Shown: positions 35,901 to 44,126 of the stretch, in pieces
Numbering within the stretch: the first letter of the stretch is position 1
How the letters are laid out: each line of letters begins with the position of its first letter
Origin: Albibacillus kandeliae
GTDB taxonomy: Bacteria; Pseudomonadota; Alphaproteobacteria; Rhodobacterales; Rhodobacteraceae
Reading direction: 5' to 3'
Assembly: GCF_003116585.1 (NCBI RefSeq)
Contig: NZ_QEHM01000008.1
Span: forward strand, 284,906-348,905
DNA: 64,000 nucleotides
Made by a program: the position numbers and the translations under genes
The notes under the pieces: generated by a model
Database searches by the model: none
Told to the model about the DNA's origin: nothing
What the model saw: only the letters and a program-made list of their open reading frames with translations

Positions 35901-37654
35901 CCGCCCCGACGGTCGAGGCGCGGGAGGTCCGGAAAAGCTTTGACGATGCCGACACCGGCACGGTCGCGGCGGTCGACGGGCTCTCGCTCTCGGTGCGCAA
36001 GGGCCAACTGACCGCGCTGGTCGGGCCGGACGGCGCAGGCAAGACGACCCTGATGCGCATGTTCGCCGGGCTGATGACCCCGGATGGCGGCGCGCTGAGC
36101 GTGCTGGGGATCGACGTCGCCCGCGACCCCCAGCAGGTGCAGGACCGGATCAGCTACATGCCCCAGCGCTTCGGTCTCTACGAGGACCTGAGCGTGCAGG
36201 AAAACCTCGATCTCTACGCCGACCTGCACGGCGTACCGATGGACGCGCGCCGCGACCGCTTCGCCCGCATGCTCGAAATGACCGACATGGCGCGCTTTAC
36301 CGACCGGCCCGCAGGCAAGCTCTCGGGCGGCATGAAGCAGAAACTGGGCCTCGCCTGCACGCTGGTCCGCTCCCCCGACCTGCTGCTGCTGGACGAACCC
36401 AGCGTGGGCGTCGACCCGCTCTCGCGCCGCGATCTCTGGCGCATTGTGCAGCAGCTGGTCGACGACGAGGGGCTGAGCGTGATCGTCAGCACCTCCTACA
36501 TGGACGAGGCCGAGCGCTGCGCGCAGGTCTTCGTCATGCACCGGGGCAAGGTGCTGGCCGAAGGCACGCCCGATGCCCTGCGCGAGAGAGCGCACGGTCT
36601 GACCTACACCGCGCTCACGCCCCCCGGCGTGGCCGCGCGCGACCTGCAGGCACGGCTGATTGACGCCCCGCATCTGGTGATCGACGCGGTGCCGCAGGGT
36701 GGCAACGTGCGCTACATCCTGCAGCCTGATGAAAAGGCCGAAGAGGTCGCAGCGCTGACCGGCGAGATCACGACCGAGCCGCGCCCCGAGGAACTCGAAG
36801 ACGCCTTCATGATGCTGCTGCGCCAGCAGGAGGACGAGGCCCCGGCCTCGGCGGCAGCCACCCGCCCCGCGGCCGTGGTAGAGGGCACCGCAGATGGCAA
36901 GCCGGTGATCGTGGTCCGGGATCTCGTCCGCAAGTTCGGCGACTTCACCGCCGTCGCCAGCACCTCCTTCGAGGTCCGGCGGGGCGAGATCTTCGGCCTG
37001 CTCGGCCCCAACGGCGCGGGCAAGACCACCACCTTCCGGATGCTCTGCGGCCTGCTGCCCGCGACCAGCGGCCAATTGGACGTCGCCGGGCGCGACCTCA
37101 GGACCGCACGCGCACAGGCCCGGGCCCGCATCGGCTATGTCGCCCAGAAGTTCGCCCTCTACGGCACCCTCAACGTGCGCGAAAACCTCCAGTTCTACGG
37201 TCGCGCCTACGGGCTCGGTCGCCGGGCCCTGCGCGACCGGATCGACGAGATGACCGAGCAGTTCAGCCTCGACCCCGAGGCGCAGAGCGGCCTGCTGCCC
37301 GGCGGTTTCAAGCAGCGGCTGTCGATGGCCGCCGGGCTGATCCACCAGCCCGAGATCCTGTTCCTCGACGAGCCGACCAGCGGCATCGACCCGCTGGCCC
37401 GCCGCGCCTTCTGGCGCACCATCACGGCGCTGGCGCAGGGCGGCGTCACCATCATCATCACCACCCACTTCATGGAAGAAGCCGAGTATTGCGACCGGAT
37501 CGCGATCCAGGACGCGGGCGAGATGCTGGCGCTGGGAACCCCGCGCGAGGTGCGTGAGCTGGCCGGGACTGACGGCGCGCGCGACATGAACAGCGCCTTC
37601 ATCGCCGTGGTCGAGGACGCCCGCGCCCGGCGCAGCAGAGCGGAGGCCGCATGA
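35897..37654 (+). CDS. ybhF: ABC exporter ATPase with two nucleotide-binding domains, YbhF-like
   Basis: This 585-residue protein has two ATPase domains. The first has Walker A GPDGAGKTT, signature LSGGMKQK and LLLDEPSVGVD; the second, from about residue 330, has GPNGAGKTT, a divergent signature LPGGFKQR and LFLDEPTSGID. Fused ATPases of this type drive the YbhFSR multidrug exporter. The start is ATG 35897 inside the HlyD stop. Confidence 0.9.
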   Translation: MTAPTVEAREVRKSFDDADTGTVAAVDGLSLSVRKGQLTALVGPDGAGKTTLMRMFAGLMTPDGGALSVLGIDVARDPQQVQDRISYMPQRFGLYEDLSVQENLDLYADLHGVPMDARRDRFARMLEMTDMARFTDRPAGKLSGGMKQKLGLACTLVRSPDLLLLDEPSVGVDPLSRRDLWRIVQQLVDDEGLSVIVSTSYMDEAERCAQVFVMHRGKVLAEGTPDALRERAHGLTYTALTPPGVAARDLQARLIDAPHLVIDAVPQGGNVRYILQPDEKAEEVAALTGEITTEPRPEELEDAFMMLLRQQEDEAPASAAATRPAAVVEGTADGKPVIVVRDLVRKFGDFTAVASTSFEVRRGEIFGLLGPNGAGKTTTFRMLCGLLPATSGQLDVAGRDLRTARAQARARIGYVAQKFALYGTLNVRENLQFYGRAYGLGRRALRDRIDEMTEQFSLDPEAQSGLLPGGFKQRLSMAAGLIHQPEILFLDEPTSGIDPLARRAFWRTITALAQGGVTIIITTHFMEEAEYCDRIAIQDAGEMLALGTPREVRELAGTDGARDMNSAFIAVVEDARARRSRAEAA

Positions 37655-38781
37655 AGCGCTCGGCCTCGGTCACGCGCCTGCTGGCGTTGCTGCGCAAGGA
37701 GACGCGGCAGATGCTGCGCGACCGCAGCAACCTCTACGTCGGCCTTGCCCTGCCCCTCGTGCTGATCCTGCTGTTCGGCTACGGCCTCTCCTTCGACGTC
37801 ACCGACGCACGCGTCGCCGTGGTGATGGAGGACGGATCGGCCGCCACCGTGAACGCCGTCGCCGGGCTGGTCGGGTCTGACTACCTCAGCCCGATCTGGG
37901 CCCATTCCATGTTCGAGGCCGAGCAGATGATCCGCGCCGACGAGGCGGATGCCATCCTGCGCGTGCCCGCGGATTTCACCCGCAACCTGACCGCCGGACA
38001 GGGCCAGCTGCAGCTGATCCTGAACGGCGTCGACTCGAACACCGCGCAGGCCATCGAAGGCTACGCCAACAGCGCCGTCACCAGCGCGCTGCTGCACCGC
38101 GCCGACCGGCAGGCCGATGTCGGCACCGAGGCCGCCAGCGTGGCCATCGTCCAGCGCATCTGGTTCAACGAGGCCAGCAACAGCACGTGGTTCTTCGTGC
38201 CCGGCCTCGTCGTCCTGATCATGACGCTGATCGGCGCCTTCCTGACCTCGCTGCTGATCGCGCGGGAATGGGAACGCGGCACGCTGGAATCGCTCTTCGT
38301 CACCCCGGCCCGGCCGCTTGAACTGGTGCTGTCGAAACTCGCGCCCTACGTGGTCATCGGGGCCATCGACCTCGTCATGTGCCTGCTGGCAGCCAAGTTC
38401 CTCTTCGAGGTGCCGATCCGCGGCTCTCTCTGGATCATCGCATTCTCTTCGATCCTCTACCTGCTGGTCTCGCTCTCCCTCGGGCTGGTGATCTCGGGGC
38501 TGACCCGCAACCAGTTCGCCGCCAGCCAGATCGCCCTGCTGGTCAGCTTCATGCCGGCGCTGATGCTCTCCGGTTTCGTCTTCGACCTGCGCAACGTGCC
38601 GGTGGTGATCCAGGTGGTCAGCAACCTGCTGCCCGCGACCCATTTCATGGGCCTGATCAAGACCCTGTTCATGGCGGGGGATTACTGGCCGCAGATCATC
38701 CGGGCCAATGTCATTCTGGCAATCTACACCACGGTCCTCGTCATCGTCGCCCGCCGCACGCTGGCCAAGAAGCTGGACTGA
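37651..38781 (+). CDS. ybhS: ABC-2 type exporter permease, YbhS-like
   Basis: This 376-residue ABC-2 permease has one N-terminal helix, a large periplasmic domain and five C-terminal helices. The motif LIAREWERGTLESLFVTPARPLE is typical of the family. It overlaps the ATPase gene by four bases and pairs with the next permease. Confidence 0.9.
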   Translation: MKRSASVTRLLALLRKETRQMLRDRSNLYVGLALPLVLILLFGYGLSFDVTDARVAVVMEDGSAATVNAVAGLVGSDYLSPIWAHSMFEAEQMIRADEADAILRVPADFTRNLTAGQGQLQLILNGVDSNTAQAIEGYANSAVTSALLHRADRQADVGTEAASVAIVQRIWFNEASNSTWFFVPGLVVLIMTLIGAFLTSLLIAREWERGTLESLFVTPARPLELVLSKLAPYVVIGAIDLVMCLLAAKFLFEVPIRGSLWIIAFSSILYLLVSLSLGLVISGLTRNQFAASQIALLVSFMPALMLSGFVFDLRNVPVVIQVVSNLLPATHFMGLIKTLFMAGDYWPQIIRANVILAIYTTVLVIVARRTLAKKLD

Positions 38782-38784
38782 GAC

Positions 38785-39897
38785 ATGCAGGCCATCGCGC
38801 TCTACATCACCCAGACCATCGCCCTGATCCGCAAGGAGATGCTGGCGCTGCTCAAGGACCCGTCCAGCCGGGCGCTCCTGCTCGCGCCCGCGCTCATGCA
38901 GACGCTGCTGTTCGGCTACGGCGCCACCTACGACCTGACCTATGCGCCCTTCTCGGTCCTCGACCAGAGCCGGGGCGCCACATCGACCGAGCTGCTGGCG
39001 AGGATCGAGGCCACCGGGATCTTCGCCCGCGTCGCCACGCTCGACAACGCCAGCCAGATCGCCGGGCAGATCGACAGCGGCGACTCGCTGCTGGTCGTCG
39101 TCTTCCCGCCCGATTTCGAATCCCGCCTCGCGGCGCAGACCGAGGCGCCGATGCAGGTGATCCTCGATGGCCGCAACTCGGCGACCTCCTCCGCCGCCGC
39201 CTCGCAGATCGCCGCCATCGTCGGCGCCTACAACCAGTCGCTCGGGGCCACCTCGCCCATCAGCATCCTGCGGCGCGCGTGGTTCAACCCGAACTACGAA
39301 TCCCGCTGGAACCTGATGCCCGCGATGATCGCGTCTCTCAGCATGTTGCAGACCCTGATGCTCGCCGCCCTCTCCGTGGCGCGGGAGCGCGAACAGGGTA
39401 CCTTCGACCAGCTTCTCGTGACGCCGCTGACGCCCTCTCAGATCCTCATCGGCAAGGCGCTGCCCTCGATCATCATCGGGCTGGTGCAGTCGACCATCAT
39501 CTTCCTCGTCATCCTGTTCTGGTTCCAGATCCCGATGGCCGGGTCGGTCTGGCTGCTCTACTTCGGGCTGGTGACCTTCACCATCGCCGCCGTCGGCATC
39601 GGCCTTTCCATCTCGGCGGTGTCGCTGACCATGCAGCAGGCCATGCTCTACACCTTCATGCTGATCATGCCGCTGATGCTGCTCTCGGGGCTGCTGACAC
39701 CGGTGCGCAACATGCCCGCCATCCTTCAGATCGCGACCTACGTGAACCCGCTGCGGTTCGGCATCGACACGGTGCGGCGGGTCTATCTCGAGGGCGCGAC
39801 ATTCGCCGATGTGGCGACCAACTTCATCCCGCTCCTCGCCGTCGCGGCCGTCACCCTGCCCCTCTCGGCGTGGCTGTTCCGCAACCGCCTGAGCTAG
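38785..39897 (+). CDS. ybhR: ABC-2 type exporter permease, YbhR-like
   Basis: This 370-residue paralog of the preceding permease has the same layout and the motif SVAREREQGTFDQLLVTPLTP. It completes the exporter operon. Its TAG stop overlaps the convergent racemase-family stop, both being read from one CTAG. Confidence 0.9.
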   Translation: MQAIALYITQTIALIRKEMLALLKDPSSRALLLAPALMQTLLFGYGATYDLTYAPFSVLDQSRGATSTELLARIEATGIFARVATLDNASQIAGQIDSGDSLLVVVFPPDFESRLAAQTEAPMQVILDGRNSATSSAAASQIAAIVGAYNQSLGATSPISILRRAWFNPNYESRWNLMPAMIASLSMLQTLMLAALSVAREREQGTFDQLLVTPLTPSQILIGKALPSIIIGLVQSTIIFLVILFWFQIPMAGSVWLLYFGLVTFTIAAVGIGLSISAVSLTMQQAMLYTFMLIMPLMLLSGLLTPVRNMPAILQIATYVNPLRFGIDTVRRVYLEGATFADVATNFIPLLAVAAVTLPLSAWLFRNRLS

Positions 39898-40550
39898 GGC
39901 CGGGCCTCGCGGGCCGCCTGCAGTGCCAACTCGACCGCACAGCCGAGGCCGTCGAGGACCGGCACCGGCAATCTCGCCGCAAGATCGCGCGCCATGCCCG
40001 CCGTGACGGCCCCGCCAAGCACCAGAACGTCGGGGCCTTCGCGCGCCAGCACCTCGTCAGCAAGTCGCGCCATCGCCTGAAGCGTGCCCGCACGGTCCGC
40101 ATGGCTGGCCAGAACCCCCCGGTCAAGCGCATGCACCCCAGCGAGATGCCCCTCGACCCCGTAATTCGCCGCCGTACTGCGGATGCCCGGCACGGTGGTC
40201 GGCGCCACGGTGAGGATCGAGAAGCGCGGCCCAAGCTCGACCGCGCGGCGCATCGCCGCCTCGGCGATCCCGAAGACCGGAAAGCGCAGCGCCATGCGGC
40301 AGGCCAGAAGGCCCGGGTCGCTGAAACAGGCTATGATCGCGGCATCCACCGGACCCGTTTCCGCCCGCATGGCCTCCAGCGTGGCCCCTGCCGACACCTC
40401 GACATCCTCCGGCGTCTCGATCGCCGCCGGACCGTAGGGCGCCGTCACCGCGACAATCTCAACCTCCGGCCCCGCGACAAGCTGCGCTTCGGCGGCAACC
40501 ATGTCCGTCACCCCCTGCGAGGTGTTCGAATTGACCACGAGCAGGCGCAC
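39894..40550 (-). CDS. Asp/Glu/hydantoin racemase-family protein
   Basis: This 218-residue protein (GTG start 40550) has the family N-terminus LLVVNSNTSQGVTD. The first catalytic cysteine is present at residue 75 (IIACFSDPG). The second, expected in a LGCAGM-like motif, is replaced by glycine (LGGAVTAGM, about residue 180). A standard two-base racemisation is therefore doubtful; an isomerase or decarboxylase-like role is possible. It follows a PuuE-type enzyme gene in a GntR/TRAP cluster, which suggests a cyclic ureide, hydantoin or similar substrate (inference). Confidence 0.8.
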   Translation of the reverse strand: MRLLVVNSNTSQGVTDMVAAEAQLVAGPEVEIVAVTAPYGPAAIETPEDVEVSAGATLEAMRAETGPVDAAIIACFSDPGLLACRMALRFPVFGIAEAAMRRAVELGPRFSILTVAPTTVPGIRSTAANYGVEGHLAGVHALDRGVLASHADRAGTLQAMARLADEVLAREGPDVLVLGGAVTAGMARDLAARLPVPVLDGLGCAVELALQAAREARP

Positions 40551-40555
40551 CGGTC

Positions 40556-41491
40556 TCAGTTCCCCGCCCCCGCAGCTCGCGCGGGCGTCCACTCCGGCAG
40601 GCCGTTCATCTCCCGCCAGGCATGGGCAATCTCGGCCCGCGTCGCAAACCAGACATCCCCGCGTGCCCGCATGTGGTGCAGCAGGCGCTCCAGCCCGCCG
40701 ATGCGCCCCGGCCGGCCGATGATCCGCTGATGCAGCCCCACCGACATCATCTTGGGCCGCGTCTCTCCCTCGCGGCAGAGCCAGTCGAACGCATCGCCGC
40801 AGTAGCGCGCGAAATCCTCGCCAAAGATGAAACCGCCGCCGGGGCTGAACCGCATGTCGTTGGTGTCGAAGCTGTAGGGCAGGATCACGTGCGGCGCGCC
40901 CTCGCCCGGCGCGAAATACGGCAGGTCGTCGTTGTAAGCATCTGAATCGTATAGGAACCCGCCATGTTCCCGCAAAAGCCGCCGGGTATTGACCGACGAG
41001 GCCGAGCGCGTGTGCCAGCCAACCGGCGCAACCCCGGCGATCCGGCGCAGGCTGTCCCATGTCCGGGCGATCACCTCCGCCTCCTGTCCGGCCTCCATGC
41101 CCGAGTGGGTCTCCCACCGATACCCGTGGCACGAGATCTCGTGGCCGCGCGCCACCGCCTCAGCAATCAGTGACGGGGCGCGCTCTGCCGCGCGGGCACA
41201 GGTGCTGACGGTCGCCCGGACCCCGTGCTCCTCCAGCAGCGAAAGGATACGGTCGAACCCCGCGCGCGGGCCGTATTCGTAGTGCGACGCCATGCAGGGG
41301 TCCGCCGCCCCCACGACCTCCTCGCGCACCTCGTAGACCGGTTCGTTGCGCTCGTCCCCGTCAGCGACGGAAAGCTCGGCGCCCTCTTCGAAGTTCAGCA
41401 CGAAGGACACCGCAAGGCGGGCGCCGCCGGGCCATTCGACGCTCGGTGGGGCATCGCGGTAGCCAAGAAAATCGCGTGGTGCGAGGCTCAT
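40556..41491 (-). CDS. puuE: PuuE-type allantoinase / polysaccharide-deacetylase family protein
   Basis: This 311-residue NodB-fold protein closely follows the layout of PuuE allantoinases. It has the start PRDFLGYRD, SFVLNFEEGAE, SHYEYGPRAGFDRI, GHEISCHGYRWETH and LYDSDAYNDDLPY. PuuE hydrolyses allantoin without relying on the usual amidohydrolase metal centre. With the racemase-family neighbour it fits ureide use. Since the neighbour lacks one catalytic Cys, the substrate may not be allantoin itself. It overlaps the GntR gene by four bases. Confidence 0.8.
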   Translation of the reverse strand: MSLAPRDFLGYRDAPPSVEWPGGARLAVSFVLNFEEGAELSVADGDERNEPVYEVREEVVGAADPCMASHYEYGPRAGFDRILSLLEEHGVRATVSTCARAAERAPSLIAEAVARGHEISCHGYRWETHSGMEAGQEAEVIARTWDSLRRIAGVAPVGWHTRSASSVNTRRLLREHGGFLYDSDAYNDDLPYFAPGEGAPHVILPYSFDTNDMRFSPGGGFIFGEDFARYCGDAFDWLCREGETRPKMMSVGLHQRIIGRPGRIGGLERLLHHMRARGDVWFATRAEIAHAWREMNGLPEWTPARAAGAGN

Positions 41492-42165
41492 TTCGTTCCC
41501 CCGAGATGGGCAAAGGCATTGGCCAGCGACTGCGGCCTGCGCCCCTCGTCGCCAAGATCGAGGCTTGCCATGACATCCTGCAGATGGTGCCGCATCGCAT
41601 GGGCAGCGGCTTCCTCGTCCCCCGAAGCGATTTTGTCGACGAGATCCGCGTGCCCCTTCAGCGAACAGCCCGCAGAGTTCGGCCGCTGGTACAGCGCCAC
41701 CACGAGGCTGTCGCGCGAGACCAGTTCCTGCACCAGTTCCGCAACCACCTCATTGCCGGTCACGCGCGCCAGTTCGTAATGGAACTCCCCGGTCAGGCGA
41801 TGCGCATGACCGCCCCGCTGCCGGTTCCGCGCGGTCTGCTCCTCCGCCACGATCTCGCGCAGCAGCTTGAGGTGCTTGGGCTGGGCAACACGGGTAGCGG
41901 CCCGGATCACCCCCTCCTCGACGATCTGGCGGGCGGCATTCACCGCGCGCGCCTCCTCGACCGAGGGCCGGGCCACGAAGGCGCCGCGCATCGGCTCGAT
42001 GGTCACGATCTTCTGGTCCGTCAGGCGGTGCAGGATCGGCCGGATGCGGGTCTTGCTGACCCCGAATACCTTGCCCAGTTCGTCTTGTCCCAGCTTGTCG
42101 CCCGGCGCCAGCCGCCCCTCCACGATGGCGTCGAAGATCTCGCGATGGATTTCGTCGTCGGTCAT
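41488..42165 (-). CDS. GntR family regulator with FCD domain
   Basis: This 225-residue protein has an N-terminal winged helix (IHREIFDAIVEGRLAPGDKL, VSKTRIRPILHRL) and a C-terminal FCD ligand domain (HAHRLTGEFHYELARVTGN, metal-binding His pattern). It is divergent from dctPQM and leads the PuuE/racemase operon. The two palindromes in the shared gap are its likely operators. Confidence 0.9.
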   Translation of the reverse strand: MTDDEIHREIFDAIVEGRLAPGDKLGQDELGKVFGVSKTRIRPILHRLTDQKIVTIEPMRGAFVARPSVEEARAVNAARQIVEEGVIRAATRVAQPKHLKLLREIVAEEQTARNRQRGGHAHRLTGEFHYELARVTGNEVVAELVQELVSRDSLVVALYQRPNSAGCSLKGHADLVDKIASGDEEAAAHAMRHHLQDVMASLDLGDEGRRPQSLANAFAHLGGTK

Positions 42166-42200
42166 TTGCGTCGGTCCGGGCTCCTGAAGCAGTCAGATTT

Positions 42201-42212
42201 ATCGTATACGAT
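42201..42212. promoter_or_regulatory. GntR-type box 1
   Basis: ATCGTATACGAT is a perfect 12-base palindrome, 36 bases before the GntR start. GTATAC-centred palindromes are typical for FCD-type GntR regulators. Confidence 0.7.
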
Positions 42213-42409
42213 CCTGACCAATTATATGATCCCATTTCTGCCGCAGGCCCGGCAGAGGCGCAAGCCTGCACCCATCAGCATCCCCTGAATCCCGCCGCAA
42301 CTCCTGCCAAAAATGCATTTCTCCTTCTGGCAACCCCCTCGCCGCGATAGCCTGCCACATTATTGTGCAGGGAGGGCAGTGATTGCCCACCGCATCGCCT
42401 CAGCCAAGG

Positions 42410-42421
42410 ATCGTATACCAT
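42410..42421. promoter_or_regulatory. GntR-type box 2
   Basis: ATCGTATACCAT matches box 1 at 11 of 12 bases and lies 96 bases before dctP. Having one copy near each divergent gene suggests joint control of the TRAP transporter and the GntR operon. The rest of the 351-base gap shows no gene. Confidence 0.68.
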
Positions 42422-42516
42422 TTAGCTTGCAACGAATCCCTTTCTGCTCCGCACTGTCCCAATGCGCCCGCCCCGAGCGGGACAGGAATAAGACATAGAC
42501 AACGGGGAACTCACCA

Positions 42517-43503
42517 ATGAACGCCTTTCGCACGACCAAAGCCCTGCTCGCAGCAGCAGCCCTCGTGGCGGGCACCGGGGCCGCCACTGCCGAAACCACA
42601 TGGACCATGGCCAGCGGCTACCCCGACAGCAACTTTCTGACCCAGAACATCCAGAAGTTCATCGAGGACGTCGATTCCGCGACCAGCGGCGAGGTCAAGA
42701 TCACGCTGCATTCCAACGGCACCCTGATGAAGCTCGACGCGATCCGGCGCGCGGTGCAGACCAATCAGGTCCAGATCGGCGAAATCCGCCTCGGCTCTTA
42801 CTCCAACGAAGACCCGATGTACGACCTCGGCGGCCTTCCCTTCGTCGCCGGCGACTACGACAGCGCGTGGAAGCTGATGGAGGCGCAGAAGCCCTACTTC
42901 GACAAGCTGCTCGGCGACATCGGCCTCAAGGTCCTCGCCTATCAGCCGTGGCCGGGCCAGGGCTTCTACACCAAGTTCCAGGTGACCGGGCTTGAAGACT
43001 TCAAGGGCCAGAAACTGCGCATCTACTCCAAGGCGACGCAGGACATGGGCAACTCCCTCGGCTTCGAGGCCACCATCCTGCCCTTCGCGGAAATCCCGCA
43101 GGCCTTTGCCACCGGCCTGATCGACGCGCTCTTCACCTCGCCCCAGACCGGCATCGACATCCAGGCATGGGACAACACCGACTACTTCACCGCGGTCGGC
43201 GGCATGCACACCAAGAACGCGATCATCGTGAACAAGGACGCCTTCGAGGCGCTCCCGGCCGAGGTCCAGCAGGCGATGATCACCGCCGGCGAGGAAGCCA
43301 CCAAGCGCGGCTGGGAGATGAGCAAGGCGACCTATGCCGAGCAGATCGGTGTGCTGAAGGAAAACGGCATGACCGTGGAGGATGCCCCCGAAGAGGTGAT
43401 CGCCAAGCTCAAGGAAATCGGCGTCACCATGATGGACCAGTGGAAGGCCGGCGCATCGCCCGAGGCCGTCGCCGTTCTCGACAGCTACGTCTCCGGGCTC
43501 TGA
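42517..43503 (+). CDS. dctP: TRAP transporter periplasmic solute-binding protein DctP
   Basis: This 328-residue protein has a signal peptide (ends near TGAATA) and DctP features (GFYTKFQVTGLEDFKGQKLRIYSKATQ). It is the first gene of the third TRAP operon and is under the presumed GntR control. The neighbours suggest a ureide-like or N-carbamoyl acid ligand (inference). Confidence 0.9.
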   Translation: MNAFRTTKALLAAAALVAGTGAATAETTWTMASGYPDSNFLTQNIQKFIEDVDSATSGEVKITLHSNGTLMKLDAIRRAVQTNQVQIGEIRLGSYSNEDPMYDLGGLPFVAGDYDSAWKLMEAQKPYFDKLLGDIGLKVLAYQPWPGQGFYTKFQVTGLEDFKGQKLRIYSKATQDMGNSLGFEATILPFAEIPQAFATGLIDALFTSPQTGIDIQAWDNTDYFTAVGGMHTKNAIIVNKDAFEALPAEVQQAMITAGEEATKRGWEMSKATYAEQIGVLKENGMTVEDAPEEVIAKLKEIGVTMMDQWKAGASPEAVAVLDSYVSGL

Positions 43504-43523
43504 CCCTCGTCACGACGCGACAT

Positions 43524-43548
43524 CCGGCACCGGCCAGCCCGGTGCCGG
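43524..43548 (+). promoter_or_regulatory. Perfect 10-bp-stem hairpin in the dctP-dctQ gap
   Basis: The arms CCGGCACCGG and CCGGTGCCGG (43524-43533, 43539-43548) enclose the loop CCAGC, 20 bases past the dctP stop. It parallels the hairpins of the two other TRAP operons and may adjust the binding-protein to permease ratio. Confidence 0.65.
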
Positions 43549-43582
43549 GCAAGGCGCGCCCACCGGTTCAGGGAGACAGCCC

Positions 43583-44107
43583 ATGCGCAAGTGCCTCGAC
43601 CTCCTCTACAGGCTCAGTGGCGGCCTCGCCGCCTTCTGCCTGTTCATGATCGCCATCACCATCGTCGCCCAGGTCATCGGCCGGGTCATCGGGGTGACCA
43701 TCGACTCCACGGAGAGCGGCGGTTTCTTCCTCGCGGGCAGCACCTTTCTCGGGATGGCCTACACGCTCAAGACCGGCGGTCACGTGCGCGTCTCGCTGCT
43801 GGTCGGGCGCCTGAAAGGGCGCGCGCTCCAGCTTGCCGAAGTCTGGATCTGCGCCTTCGGGGCCATCGGCTGCGGCTATCTCAGCTGGCAGACCTACGGC
43901 ATGACCCACGATTCATGGCGCTTCGGCGACCTCAGCCCGGGGCTGCTGGCGGTGCCCATCTGGATACCGCAGTCGGTCATGCTGGCCGGGCTCACCATCC
44001 TGACCATCGCCTTCGTCGACGAACTCGCGCTGATCCTGAAGGGCCGTGTGCCCGGCTATGCCACGCCGCACGACACGGCGCTCGAGGGCATAGACCTCAC
44101 CGAATGA
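43583..44107 (+). CDS. dctQ: TRAP transporter small permease DctQ
   Basis: This 174-residue protein has four predicted helices and a typical core (AGSTFLGMAYTLKTGGHVRVSLL). ATG 43583 has a GGGAG ribosome site. It pairs with the following DctM. Confidence 0.9.
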   Translation: MRKCLDLLYRLSGGLAAFCLFMIAITIVAQVIGRVIGVTIDSTESGGFFLAGSTFLGMAYTLKTGGHVRVSLLVGRLKGRALQLAEVWICAFGAIGCGYLSWQTYGMTHDSWRFGDLSPGLLAVPIWIPQSVMLAGLTILTIAFVDELALILKGRVPGYATPHDTALEGIDLTE

Positions 44108-44126
44108 AGGCCGGAAGGTACGTTTC

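Noticed and set aside
34955..37654. Possible 899-residue fusion of HlyD and ABC ATPase
   Set aside because: The first 310 codons are an Arg-rich shadow of the HlyD gene; the ATPase begins at ATG 35897 overlapping the HlyD stop.
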